A DNA stretch of 10,604 nucleotides from Desulfobacula sp. (GCA_027858355.1 JAQICW010000688.1:1-10604), one strand, 5' to 3'. Shown: positions 1 to 8,020, numbered from the stretch's first letter. Notes: a model not told the origin generated them from the sequence alone. Numbers and translations are program-made.

Positions 1-279
1 TTCAATTCTATTACCGTGCCCATATCAAAGATTAAAAACGTGAATGAAGTGGTTGAAGATCCATTGGTTGCAAAACGAATTCTCACTTCAACAGACCCAA
101 AGACAGGCACAAAGTTAACACTTGCTCCGCCACCCAACATGACCCCTTTTCTTGAGGAAAAGGACCGCAAACTTTCCTTTCCCCCCAGGTTTGGTGAACA
201 GAACCTGGAAATCTACGGGGATGTTCTGGGGTATGACAAGACCGCTCTTGCAGAATTTAAGGAAAAAGGAATTATTTAA
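1..279 (+). CDS. Class III (CaiB/BaiF, formyl-CoA transferase family) CoA-transferase, C-terminal part
   Basis: This is an open frame running in from the left edge (92 residues visible), so the gene start and the catalytic aspartate lie outside the window. The visible part matches the C-terminal end of class III CoA-transferases: a conserved PPPNMTPF stretch (about residues 43-50), the R-F-G-E-Q-N-x-E-I-Y segment (about 63-72; family form GEHNxEIY), then LGY and a final GII. The family moves CoA between acids through an enzyme-bound anhydride without using ATP. The GTG at 16 is not the real start, because the frame stays open upstream. The gene ends 17 bases before the GntR gene and is probably co-transcribed with the regulator and mutase genes. 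By context it could be the counterpart of IaaL, the phenylsuccinyl-CoA transferase of indoleacetate degradation in Aromatoleum. Family confidence is high; the substrate is inferred. Confidence 0.88.
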   Translation, partial: FNSITVPISKIKNVNEVVEDPLVAKRILTSTDPKTGTKLTLAPPPNMTPFLEEKDRKLSFPPRFGEQNLEIYGDVLGYDKTALAEFKEKGII

Positions 280-296
280 AGGAACGGGGCGCCCAA

Positions 297-983
297 ATGA
301 AGCTGGACAATAATTTTAAGGAAAGAAAATCTTTAGGCCAGGATGTATTTGAATATTTGAAAAAAGCCATCATTGACCAGACCATTGAGCCGGGTGCAAG
401 GCTTGTGGAAAGCAAAATCGCTGACATGCTGGGTATAAGCAGGACACCTTTGCGCGAGGCCCTGCACAAACTTGAAAGAGAAGACTGGATTGAAAAAAAC
501 CCTTCAGGCGTATTCCAGGTGGTCATCTTGACAAAGGATGATATTGAGCAGACCTTCGGAATCAGAAGTGTTCTTGAAGCCTATGCAGCACGTTTGGCTG
601 CCGAAAATCATACAAACATGGATCTTATTCCTTTAGAAAAAAAGATGGTGGAATTTAAGGCCTGCCTTGAAAAAAAAGACCATGATAAACTTCAGACAAT
701 CAACACCCAGTTTCATGATCTTCTCTACGCTTTGAGCAAAAGCCCGAAACTGATCAGAATGATCAACCAGCTTCGGGCCCAGATTTCAAGATTCCGGCAG
801 ATCATCTTAAAACAGACGGGATATGCCCATGAGAGCCATGAAGACCATTTTAAGATGCTGGATGCCATTAAAAGCCGGGATGGCGATGCAGTTGAAAAGC
901 TAGTCAGGGCGCACATCATTAAGGGGAAAAACGCAGTTCTAAGCCAGTTAAATAAAGAGGAAAAAGAAAAAAAGAGTGCCTGA
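297..983 (+). CDS. GntR family transcriptional regulator, FCD (FadR-type) subfamily
   Basis: The protein has 228 residues, the usual length for FCD-type GntR regulators. An N-terminal winged helix-turn-helix spans about residues 10-78, with the typical segment L-V-E-S-K-I-A-D-M-L-G-I-S-R-T-P-L-R-E-A-L (36-56). An all-helical effector domain (about 82-220) follows. Candidate metal/effector ligands of the FCD domain are N136, H140 (in N-T-Q-F-H), H184 and H206 (in RAH); the first position is often Asp. Such regulators are usually repressors released by an acid or acyl-CoA intermediate. The gene sits inside the catabolic operon and overlaps the following GTPase gene by 8 bases, so it probably controls this cluster. 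A GntR regulator was also reported in the iaa cluster of denitrifiers. The ATG at 297 gives a full-length HTH domain. The ribosome site (AAGGA near 279-283) is somewhat distant. The effector cannot be read from the sequence. Confidence 0.93.
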   Translation: MKLDNNFKERKSLGQDVFEYLKKAIIDQTIEPGARLVESKIADMLGISRTPLREALHKLEREDWIEKNPSGVFQVVILTKDDIEQTFGIRSVLEAYAARLAAENHTNMDLIPLEKKMVEFKACLEKKDHDKLQTINTQFHDLLYALSKSPKLIRMINQLRAQISRFRQIILKQTGYAHESHEDHFKMLDAIKSRDGDAVEKLVRAHIIKGKNAVLSQLNKEEKEKKSA

Positions 984-1980
984 GATTAAAGACATATTGA
1001 TGGGGAACCAGAAAGCAGGGGCAAGAATGATCCGCCTTATTGATGACAATGATCCAAAAGCTTTCAGCCTGCTCAAACAATTGTACCCCCATTCTGGTAA
1101 TGCTTTTATTATTGGCATTACTGGATCACCCGGCGTGGGTAAATCCACCCTGATTGATGCCTTGATCTTTGAGTTCCGCAAACAAGACCTTAAAATTGCC
1201 GTGATTGCAGTGGATCCCACAAGCCCTTTTTCCGGCGGTGCTATTTTAGGGGACCGGCTGCGCATGCAGCGCCATGCAGCAGATGAAAAGGTCTTTATCC
1301 GTTCCATGGCATCAAGGGGACAGAAAGGGGGGCTTTCCAGGGCAACAAAAGATGCGGCAATTGTCCTTTCTGCCATGGGGTATGAGATCATTATCATTGA
1401 AACCGTGGGAGCAGGACAGGCAGAGTTTGACATTGCCTCTGTCGCCCATTCAATAGGGATTGTCACCATCCCGGGAACAGGAGACGGCATCCAGGCCGTC
1501 AAAGCCGGCATCCTTGAAATCGGAGATATCTTTATTGTCAATAAAAGTGACAGGCCTGATGCCCAGGCATCTGTGCTTGAACTTAAAATGATGATCAGCA
1601 TGCGCAATTCCAATACCCGGGGACAAATTTCAAATCAGGCACCCCAAAAAGGATGCTCAACCTGGGCTCCCGGCGTTTTGAAAATAATTGCCCAAAATGG
1701 AACCGGGGTAAAAGAACTTGCTGACACCTTTTTATCCCATTTTAATTTTATGAAAAAAAATACAATTCTTGATCTTAAAAAAAAAGAATTGGAGCGTATT
1801 TATTTTAATTCACTTTTAAAGGATCTGGCCCTGGAAAAAATACTCTTGTTTATGAAAGAATCAAATGATTTCAAAGAAGCGCTGAATGAAATTGAATCCG
1901 GTTCAATGGACCCGATAACTGCAGCTGAACATATGATCAGTAACCTGAAGGTCACAAGTAAAAATTATGGCCCGGGATAA
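976..1980 (+). CDS. meaB: MeaB/ArgK-type GTPase, chaperone of a B12-dependent acyl-CoA mutase
   Basis: This is a G3E-family P-loop GTPase of 334 residues, matching MeaB length. The motifs are Walker A GSPGVGKST (50-58), VIAVDPTSPFSGGAILGDR (76-94, the MeaB signature around the Mg/switch I region), ETVGAGQAEFD (142-152, switch/G3 region; the family form is ETVGVGQSExD) and NKSD (189-192, guanine recognition; usually NKxD). MeaB proteins bind adenosylcobalamin mutases, gate loading of intact cofactor and protect the enzyme from inactivation. The mutase subunits follow directly, which supports a dedicated chaperone. The chosen start is GTG at 976, overlapping the regulator stop (TGA 981-983) by 8 bases, so the two are likely translationally coupled. 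An ATG at 1000 is possible but has no better ribosome site. GAGQAEFD and NKSD are small departures from the family consensus, and a lysine/glutamate-rich C-terminal helical region is usual for dimerisation. Confidence 0.93.
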   Translation: MPEIKDILMGNQKAGARMIRLIDDNDPKAFSLLKQLYPHSGNAFIIGITGSPGVGKSTLIDALIFEFRKQDLKIAVIAVDPTSPFSGGAILGDRLRMQRHAADEKVFIRSMASRGQKGGLSRATKDAAIVLSAMGYEIIIIETVGAGQAEFDIASVAHSIGIVTIPGTGDGIQAVKAGILEIGDIFIVNKSDRPDAQASVLELKMMISMRNSNTRGQISNQAPQKGCSTWAPGVLKIIAQNGTGVKELADTFLSHFNFMKKNTILDLKKKELERIYFNSLLKDLALEKILLFMKESNDFKEALNEIESGSMDPITAAEHMISNLKVTSKNYGPG

Positions 1981-2008
1981 TTAAGAAAGATATAAAGGAA
2001 ATAGAGTT

Positions 2009-2407
2009 ATGGAAACAAAAAACAAAATTCGGGTACTGATCGCCAAACCAGGCCTGGACGGGCATGACAAGGGCGCAAAAATTGTAGCCCTTGCCTTAAG
2101 GGATGCGGGCATGGAAGTCATCTATTCAGGACTCCACCAGACCCTTGATCAGATCATACAGACCGCCACCCAGGAAGCCGTGGATGTCATCGGGTTAAGC
2201 ATCATGTCCGGGGCACACCTGCCTATAAGTAAAAAACTCATGACCATGATGAAAGAAAAGGGTCTTGAAGATATCCGCCTGACAGTGGGAGGGGTTATTC
2301 CCCATCAGGATATTCCCAGGCTCAGACAGATAGGAGTTTCGGCAGTATTCCCCGGGGGAACCTCTTTTGAGGGTATTGTTACGGGCATGAACAAATTGTT
2401 TGAATAA
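2009..2407 (+). CDS. B12-binding small subunit of a methylmalonyl-CoA-mutase-type mutase
   Basis: This is a 132-residue stand-alone cobalamin-binding domain with the Rossmann-like fold of the mutase C-terminus. It has the D-x-H-x-x-G motif as DGHDKG (17-22), in which His19 would be the lower axial cobalt ligand. The other two cofactor-contacting elements are present: G-L-S-I-M-S-G (62-68, for the nucleotide tail) and VGGVIPHQD (93-101, usual form GGVIPPQD). A family member fused to the large subunit would form the last 130 or so residues of a 700-residue chain; here it is split, as in isobutyryl-CoA and 2-hydroxyisobutyryl-CoA mutases and archaeal methylmalonyl-CoA mutases. AAGGAA (1995-2000) is the ribosome site. 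The gene lies 28 bases after meaB and 18 bases before the large subunit, so the holoenzyme is made from one transcript. It corresponds by context to one of the two mutase subunits of the iaa cluster. Confidence 0.93.
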   Translation: METKNKIRVLIAKPGLDGHDKGAKIVALALRDAGMEVIYSGLHQTLDQIIQTATQEAVDVIGLSIMSGAHLPISKKLMTMMKEKGLEDIRLTVGGVIPHQDIPRLRQIGVSAVFPGGTSFEGIVTGMNKLFE

Positions 2408-2425
2408 TATGAGAGGTAAAAAACA

Positions 2426-4072
2426 ATGGGTGTAGCAAAATATATCAAGGATGAAAGAGGTGCAATAAAAGAGGTAATCTATCAGTCCGGCATAAAGGTG
2501 AAACCTGTCTATGGCCCTGAAGATCTTAAAAAAGCAGGATTTACATATGAAAAAGATCTTGGGGCTCCTGGTGAATATCCCTTTACCCGAAGCATTCATC
2601 CCCAAAGCTATCGCAGCCGTGCCTGGACCACAAGGCAATATACAGGGTTTGGCACACCGGAAGAGACCAATGAACGATTCAAACTCATGATTGCAAATGG
2701 TCAGAACGGACTGAACGTGGCCTTTGACCTTCCAACCCAGATGGGCTATGACTCGGATCATCCACTGGCTCAAGGTGAAGTCGGGCGGGTGGGTATGGCC
2801 ATTGACTCGCTTAAGGATTTTGAGACGGCCTTTGCAGGAATTCCTTTGGACCGCATCGGGTCCGGGTTGACCATCAATGCCGTGGCTACCATCATGATGG
2901 CCATGTACCAGGCCGTGGCAGAAAAATTCGGATATTCCAAAGATCAGATTTCCACCACGCCCCAGAATGATATTTTAAAGGAAATGATCGGCCGGGGTGC
3001 CTGGATTTTTCCTGTTGAACATGGAGTCAGACTTGTGGGGGACTCAATTGAATATGCAGTAAAGGAACTGCCAAAGTCAAATCCAGTGAGCATCTGCGGA
3101 TACCATATCCGTGAATCAGGTGCCAACCCGGCCCAGGAAATCGCCTATGCATTTGAAATTGCCAAAGCTTACATAGACAATGTGACCCAAAGAGGTATTC
3201 TTGCTGAAGAATTTGTGGGACGGTTTTCATTTAATTTTAATGTGTATGGCAATTTATGGGAACAGATTGCCAAGTTCAGGGCTGCCAGAAAACTCTGGGC
3301 AAAAATGTTGAAAAATGAATATGGCGTTACAGATAAAAAGAAACTCTTTTTAAGGGGCTTGTTTGGCGGAGGCGGTTCAGGCCTTACCAAGGAACAGCCG
3401 GAAAACAATATCATGCGAGGGGCTTATTATGCTCTGGGAGCAGCCCTGTCAGGTGCCCAGACAACAGCCTTGTGTTCCTTTGATGAAGCCTATACCATCC
3501 CCACCCCGCGCTCTGCTCTGCTCTCTCTTCGAACCCTTGAAATACTCATGGATGAAGTGGGGTTAAGAGATACTGTTGATCCCCTGGCTGGGTCCTATTT
3601 TATTGAATCTCTGACCCTTGAAATGGAAGAAAAAATACTTGATGAGATGAAAGAAGTTCAACAAATGGGCGGCATGGTAAATTGTATTTCCTCAGGCCTG
3701 ATTCAAAGGAAAATCTCCAAACAGGCCTATGAGTTTGAAAAAGGACTGCAGTCCGGCGAGTACAGAAAAGTTGGCCTCAATACAGAAGCAACAGATAAAG
3801 AGGCTGAAAAAACCAACGCTGGCGCTGTGGAACTCCATGAATATAATGAAGAATGGGCAAAGAAATCCAAAGCTAATTTAATAAAGCTTCGGGCAACCCG
3901 GAATGACAAGGATGTTGCAGATAGCCTTAAAGCTCTTGAAAAAGCAGCCAAAGGGAGTGATAATGTGATGCCACATCTGGTGAAATGCTGTCATGCCTAT
4001 GCCACGGTGGGTGAAATGGCAGGCGTGTTCAGACAGACCTTTGGCGAATGGAATGAACCCGAATTTTATTGA
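2426..4072 (+). CDS. Large (catalytic) subunit of a B12-dependent acyl-CoA mutase, probably acting on an aryl-substituted succinyl-CoA
   Basis: The protein has 548 residues and the TIM-barrel substrate domain of the methylmalonyl-CoA mutase (MCM) family, without the B12 domain, which is encoded just upstream. Compared from memory with Propionibacterium MCM, the segment around His244 aligns as SICGYHIRESG (His227), Tyr89 as Y72 in RQYTGF, Arg207 as R190 in MIGRGAW, and Gln197 as Q180 in PQNDILK. In isobutyryl-CoA mutases the Tyr/Arg pair is Phe/Gln, so retention here predicts a substrate with a free carboxylate. Two otherwise conserved segments differ. H-x-Q-T-S-G-W becomes L-F-G-G-G-G-S (312-318), and H-T-N before the ribose-binding D-E becomes A-L-C (348-350), with D353/E354 kept. 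The glycine-rich loop should enlarge the active site. The neighbouring genes suggest (2-aminophenyl)succinyl-CoA as substrate and (2-aminobenzyl)malonyl-CoA as product. An alkylsuccinyl-CoA or plain methylmalonyl-CoA mutase remains possible but less likely. GAGAGGT (2411-2417) is the ribosome site. Confidence 0.93.
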   Translation: MGVAKYIKDERGAIKEVIYQSGIKVKPVYGPEDLKKAGFTYEKDLGAPGEYPFTRSIHPQSYRSRAWTTRQYTGFGTPEETNERFKLMIANGQNGLNVAFDLPTQMGYDSDHPLAQGEVGRVGMAIDSLKDFETAFAGIPLDRIGSGLTINAVATIMMAMYQAVAEKFGYSKDQISTTPQNDILKEMIGRGAWIFPVEHGVRLVGDSIEYAVKELPKSNPVSICGYHIRESGANPAQEIAYAFEIAKAYIDNVTQRGILAEEFVGRFSFNFNVYGNLWEQIAKFRAARKLWAKMLKNEYGVTDKKKLFLRGLFGGGGSGLTKEQPENNIMRGAYYALGAALSGAQTTALCSFDEAYTIPTPRSALLSLRTLEILMDEVGLRDTVDPLAGSYFIESLTLEMEEKILDEMKEVQQMGGMVNCISSGLIQRKISKQAYEFEKGLQSGEYRKVGLNTEATDKEAEKTNAGAVELHEYNEEWAKKSKANLIKLRATRNDKDVADSLKALEKAAKGSDNVMPHLVKCCHAYATVGEMAGVFRQTFGEWNEPEFY

Positions 4073-4173
4073 TTTTAAGGTGTTGAAATGTCTATCCAAT
4101 GACTGTAAGGGAAACATCCTGGAACGGGTAATTAATAAATAAACATAATAATAACTTCATTGGGAGGTTAAAT
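4073..4173 (+). other. Short intergenic spacer between the mutase and hyuA genes
   Basis: This is the longest gap in the first half of the cluster (101 bases). It is AT-rich towards its 3' end. It contains no hairpin followed by a T run, so no terminator is visible. It contains a four-codon start-stop frame (4088-4102) behind AAGG, which is too short to call a gene. The gap could carry an internal promoter for hyuAB, but no convincing -35/-10 pair is visible. Confidence 0.4.
4162..4168 (+). promoter_or_regulatory. Strong ribosome binding site fixing the TTG start of hyuA
   Basis: GGGAGGT lies five bases before the TTG at 4174. The frame has no ATG or GTG at a sensible position: the next in-frame Met is deep inside the chain, after the N-terminal nucleotide-binding motif (D11-I-G-G-T). 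The TTG start is therefore required to keep the GCDIGGTFTD segment. Confidence 0.7.
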
Positions 4174-6303
4174 TTGGAACAGCCGACATACCGCTTAGGG
4201 TGTGACATTGGTGGTACATTTACGGATTTTGTCCTTGTGAATAATATAACAGGAGAATTTCACACAAATAAATGTCTGACAACTCCTTCAGATCCGTCGA
4301 ATGCTATTGAACAGGGCATCAGAGAACTTGATGAAATTCTGCCTGGATTTATGGATAATGTTGAAGAAATTATTCATGGAACCACCCTGGTTATCAATGC
4401 CATTATTGAAAGAAAAGGAGCCAGAACCGCCTTGATAACGACAAAGGGATTCAGGGATATTCTGGAACTTGGAAGGGAAAAACGCTATGATGCCTATGAT
4501 ATTTTCAGCGAGTATCCTGAACCTATCGTACCCCGGTCAGACAGAGCGGAAATAGATGAGCGGCTGACCTTTGACGGCAGAATACTAAAAAGTGTAGATG
4601 AACGAGAACTTATACAAATTCTGAAAAAATTTAAAAAGGACGGGATCGAATCCATTGCTGTCTGTTTTATCAATTCTTATGAAAACTTTGTAAATGAAAA
4701 AAAAGTAAAACAGATCATTGAAAAACATGCACCGGAACTATTTTTATCCACATCATTTGAAGTTCTTCCGGAAATCAAGGAATATGAACGAACCTGTACG
4801 ACTGCTGTTAATGCCTATGTAAAACCAATAACATACTGGTATTTAGACAAACTTGTCACCAGACTTGGAACCATTGGTTTTAATGGCAAATTTTTCATCA
4901 TGCTTTCCTCGGGCGGAATCACTTCCATTGAAACGGCCAAAGATTTTCCCGTCAGGATCATTGAATCAGGCCCGACAGCTGCTGTTATTGCATCCCAGCA
5001 TTATGGAAAAATGTTTAATATTGCGGACATGTTCTGCTTTGACATGGGCGGGACAACGGCAAAGTCATGCCTGATTCAGGATGGCCACGCAGGATTGGTA
5101 TCCACATTTGAGGTCGGACGTGTACAGCGTTTTCAAAAAGGCAGCGGGCTTCCCATCCAGGTGCCTGTTGTGGATCTCATGGAAATTGGTGCAGGCGGAG
5201 GAAGTATTGCTAAAATAAGCAATCTCGGGTTGTTACAGGTCGGCCCGGAAAGCGCCGGCGCAGACCCTGGACCTGCCTGCTATAAGCAAGGTGGAGATAA
5301 TCCCACTGTAACGGATGCTGACCTTGTTTTGGGATATCTTGATCCTGATTTTTTCCTTGGCGGAACCATGGCGCTTGATATTGAGCTTTCCAAACGAGCC
5401 ATAGAAGAAAAAATAGCCAGGCCGCTTGGTACTACAATGGTTGAAGCAGCCTTTGGTATCCATGATCTGATCAACGAAACCATGGCTTCGGCCGCCAAAA
5501 CCCATATTGCGGAAAAAGGCGGCAACCCCAACATCGTTACCGTATCCGCCTTTGGTGGTGCAGGACCGGTTCACACCTATGGACTTGCCAAAAAAATCGG
5601 AGCTGGATCCATTCTGGTACCGCCCCTTGCAGGCGTTGGATCGGCTCTTGGTTTCTTTACAGCTCCTGTGGCATTTGACCTGTCCAGAAGCCATAGAAAA
5701 GTACTGGATGATGCAGATTTTAAAGAAATAGAACTTCTTTTTAATGAGCTTGAACACGAGAGTGCCAAAATTTTGGAAGGCGCCCAAAGCGGTGATGACA
5801 TTATTTATGAAAGAACGCTTTTAATGCGCTTTGTCGGTCAAGGTGCTGAGATAGATCTTAAAATTGAAATCAAAGACTTTACAAAGTTTTCAAAAGCTGA
5901 AATCCGAACCATGTTTGATGAAGAGTATAAACGACTTTACGGCAGAACATCTGCTGAATCACCTGTGGAGTTTGTAACCTTTAAGGTACGGGCAAGCCTT
6001 CCTAAAAAGCCTTTTACAATTTCAAAGCTATCTACCCAAAATCGTGACCTTCAAGCCTGTATCAAGGGTCAACGGCCGGCATTTTCTATTATCAAAAAGG
6101 ACTATATCCCCTTTACAATTTATGACCGGTCAACACTATTCCCCAATGCTAAGTTTAAAGGACCTGCCATTATTGAGGAACGTGAATCCACAATTGTCAT
6201 GGGGGAGGATGCCACAGCCCGGGTGGATGACTTCGGTTTCATATGGATCAAACTAGCCCAATCAGGTGGGCCAGATCAGGTAGGAGGGACAAATAATGAA
6301 TAA
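4174..6303 (+). CDS. hyuA: Hydantoinase/oxoprolinase family protein, HyuA-type ATP-binding subunit
   Basis: The protein has 709 residues and the full HyuA architecture. The N-terminal ASKHA-like ATP site begins with GCDIGGTFTD (9-18) and includes IHGTT (67-71). The second phosphate/adenosine region has ESGPTAA (264-270), FDMGGTTAKS (289-298) and IGAGGGS (338-344). Next come GADPGPACY (362-370) and FGGAGPVH (460-467), followed by the C-terminal beta domain. HyuA proteins use ATP to activate a lactam or imide carbonyl (N-methylhydantoin, 5-oxoproline, caprolactam) or, in acetone/acetophenone carboxylases, a ketone enol and bicarbonate. No third, acetone-carboxylase-gamma-like gene is present next to it, which favours ATP-dependent lactam hydrolysis. 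In this cluster the likely target is the 2-oxo-indole ring of a 2-oxoindoleacetyl compound, giving 2-aminophenylsuccinate or its CoA ester. Translation starts at TTG 4174. The end overlaps hyuB by 8 bases, as expected for subunits made in equal amounts. Family is certain; substrate is inferred. Confidence 0.93.
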   Translation: MEQPTYRLGCDIGGTFTDFVLVNNITGEFHTNKCLTTPSDPSNAIEQGIRELDEILPGFMDNVEEIIHGTTLVINAIIERKGARTALITTKGFRDILELGREKRYDAYDIFSEYPEPIVPRSDRAEIDERLTFDGRILKSVDERELIQILKKFKKDGIESIAVCFINSYENFVNEKKVKQIIEKHAPELFLSTSFEVLPEIKEYERTCTTAVNAYVKPITYWYLDKLVTRLGTIGFNGKFFIMLSSGGITSIETAKDFPVRIIESGPTAAVIASQHYGKMFNIADMFCFDMGGTTAKSCLIQDGHAGLVSTFEVGRVQRFQKGSGLPIQVPVVDLMEIGAGGGSIAKISNLGLLQVGPESAGADPGPACYKQGGDNPTVTDADLVLGYLDPDFFLGGTMALDIELSKRAIEEKIARPLGTTMVEAAFGIHDLINETMASAAKTHIAEKGGNPNIVTVSAFGGAGPVHTYGLAKKIGAGSILVPPLAGVGSALGFFTAPVAFDLSRSHRKVLDDADFKEIELLFNELEHESAKILEGAQSGDDIIYERTLLMRFVGQGAEIDLKIEIKDFTKFSKAEIRTMFDEEYKRLYGRTSAESPVEFVTFKVRASLPKKPFTISKLSTQNRDLQACIKGQRPAFSIIKKDYIPFTIYDRSTLFPNAKFKGPAIIEERESTIVMGEDATARVDDFGFIWIKLAQSGGPDQVGGTNNE

Positions 6304-8020
6304 AACAAAGAGTAAATTCGACCCGATTACTTTAGAAATCCTATGGAAACGGCTTGTTTCCATAGTGGATGAATCTGACGCATCTGTTATCAGAACAGCC
6401 TTTTCAAGTCTTTTAAGGGATGCCCATGATTACACCTGCATGTTTACAGACAGCCGGGGCCAGGAGCTTGTTCAAGGGACATTGTGTACTCCCGGCATGG
6501 CTGGTGCCATGGCGCTGGGTATGAAAAAGATTGTCAAATCCATTCCCCTTGAAGCATATAATGAAGGCGATGTATTTATTATCAATGACCCCTGGCTTCT
6601 AGCCGGACATTTGAATGATGTCTGCGTATGGAGTCCTATCTTTTTCAAGGGCAGACCTGTGGCTTTTACGTCATGCATCTTCCATCACACGGATATTGGT
6701 GGAAGACCCGCTTCCGACAACCGGGATGTCTATGCAGAAGGCCTGTATATACCTTTAACAAAGCTCTATGATGCCGGCAGGCTCAATAAAGAGCTTGTTA
6801 ACATGATCCGCTGGAATGTAAGAACAGCTACAGAGTTTGACGGAGATATCCGTTCTCAGGTAGCAGCAAATCACGTTTGTTCTCAAAAAATCATAGAAAT
6901 GATGAAAGATGAAGGACTTGATACCTTAGATGACCTTGCGGATGAGATTATCGACCGGACTGAAATAAGCATGCGGTCCGCCATTTCAAAGATTCCTGAT
7001 GGGATCTATGAACACAAAGGCATTATTGAAGGTGCGGGGAACAAGCCCGATATTCCCATCAAATTAGCTGTCAAAGTCGAGGGTTCAAAAATTCATGTTG
7101 ATTTTGAAGGCACATCCAAACAGGTACAATGGGGGGTGAATGTGGTTTACAATTTCACCTATGCCTATGTGTTCATGGCCATTAAATCCGCATTTGACCC
7201 TGGAGTACCTATTAATGAGGGTGCTATTCGCCCCATAACAATGACAGCCCCTGAAGGATCTATTGTCAATTGTAAATTTCCGGCAGCCGTAGCAGCACGA
7301 ATGGTTGTGGGCCATTTTATGACTGAAATGGTTTTTAAAGCCCTTGCAAAGGCCGCTCCCCATAATATCATTGCAGGCTCCGGTGGAACCCCTGCCCAGA
7401 CAAATATCTTTCATGGCTCTTTTGCTAATGGTAAACCATGGCACACCATGATTATCCGCGGTGGCGGAATGGGAGCTTCTTCAAGATTTGATGGCCATCA
7501 CTGTGCAATTTTCCCAGCCAATGGTGCGAACACACCCGTTGAAATTCTTGAGAGTGATACCTCCATGATTGTTGAAGAAAGAAGCCTGATACAGGACTCA
7601 GGTGGCCCTCGTAAACAGCGTGGTGGTATTGGCAGACGAATGATCTTCCGTTCTCCGGATGAAGGGGAGAATTCCTGCGGAACAGTCTCCATTGCTGTTC
7701 AGGCCGGACGTTATATTTATCCACCCCAGGGCATGTTCGGGGGAAAAGACGGATCATTGGCCAAATTCCAGAAAAATGATGAGAATGCAGACCCAAGCAC
7801 CCTTACCTTTATGGACCCCGGTGATCGGATTACATTTGTCAGTGCCGGCGGCGGCGGATATGGAAATCCCTTTGAACGTGATCCAAAACTGGTTGAAAAA
7901 GATGTTCAATACGAGTATGTGAGTATTGAAAGGGCAAAACAGGATTACGGTGTTATTATTGACCCTGATTCTCTGACACTTGATCTGGATGCAACGCTGC
8001 AACTCCGCAATAGTAAATAA
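6296..8020 (+). CDS. hyuB: Hydantoinase/oxoprolinase family protein, HyuB-type subunit
   Basis: This is a 574-residue HyuB protein, the partner of HyuA. It starts with the family pattern D-P-I-T-L-E-I-L-W (9-17) and R-T-A-F-S-S-L-L-R-D (33-42). The metal/catalytic region reads I-I-N-D-P-W-L-L-A-G-H-L-N-D (95-108), where the family usually has NDPYxGGTHxxD. It is followed by HHTDIGGRP (130-138). Near the end are the usual glycine-rich GGPRKQRGGIG and SAGGGGYGNP segments. HyuB carries the substrate/metal site and works as a heteromer with HyuA in the cytoplasm. The ATG at 6296 follows TAGGAGGGA (6281-6289) and overlaps the hyuA stop (6301-6303), so translation is coupled. The L-L-A-G-H sequence instead of G-G-T-H is a local change in the conserved site that may reflect a different substrate. 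Acetone- or acetophenone-carboxylase alpha subunits belong to the same family and are the main alternative. Confidence 0.92.
   Translation: MNKTKSKFDPITLEILWKRLVSIVDESDASVIRTAFSSLLRDAHDYTCMFTDSRGQELVQGTLCTPGMAGAMALGMKKIVKSIPLEAYNEGDVFIINDPWLLAGHLNDVCVWSPIFFKGRPVAFTSCIFHHTDIGGRPASDNRDVYAEGLYIPLTKLYDAGRLNKELVNMIRWNVRTATEFDGDIRSQVAANHVCSQKIIEMMKDEGLDTLDDLADEIIDRTEISMRSAISKIPDGIYEHKGIIEGAGNKPDIPIKLAVKVEGSKIHVDFEGTSKQVQWGVNVVYNFTYAYVFMAIKSAFDPGVPINEGAIRPITMTAPEGSIVNCKFPAAVAARMVVGHFMTEMVFKALAKAAPHNIIAGSGGTPAQTNIFHGSFANGKPWHTMIIRGGGMGASSRFDGHHCAIFPANGANTPVEILESDTSMIVEERSLIQDSGGPRKQRGGIGRRMIFRSPDEGENSCGTVSIAVQAGRYIYPPQGMFGGKDGSLAKFQKNDENADPSTLTFMDPGDRITFVSAGGGGYGNPFERDPKLVEKDVQYEYVSIERAKQDYGVIIDPDSLTLDLDATLQLRNSK

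Noticed and set aside
2195..2773. 192-residue open frame on the - strand across the mutase subunit genes
   Set aside because: It lies opposite two clearly recognised mutase genes, has no recognisable domain, and is best explained as a codon shadow. The same holds for the 221-residue frame at 948-1613 and the 184-residue frame at 5233-5787.
2009..4072. Isobutyryl-CoA or 2-hydroxyisobutyryl-CoA mutase, suggested by the split subunits
   Set aside because: Those enzymes carry Phe/Gln or Ile/Gln at the two specificity positions, whereas this protein has Tyr72 and Arg190 as in succinyl/methylmalonyl-type enzymes.
4088..4102. Four-codon ATG-TGA frame behind an AAGG in the mutase-hyuA gap, a possible leader peptide
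   Set aside because: It is far too short, with no runs of a regulatory amino acid and no attenuator hairpin after it. Chance is the simplest explanation.
4174..8020. Acetone or acetophenone carboxylase operon
   Set aside because: The HyuA/HyuB families are shared, but no gamma-type subunit is adjacent, and the neighbours (B12 mutase, arylacetate-CoA ligase, Mo-hydroxylase) fit ring opening better. It is kept only as an alternative.
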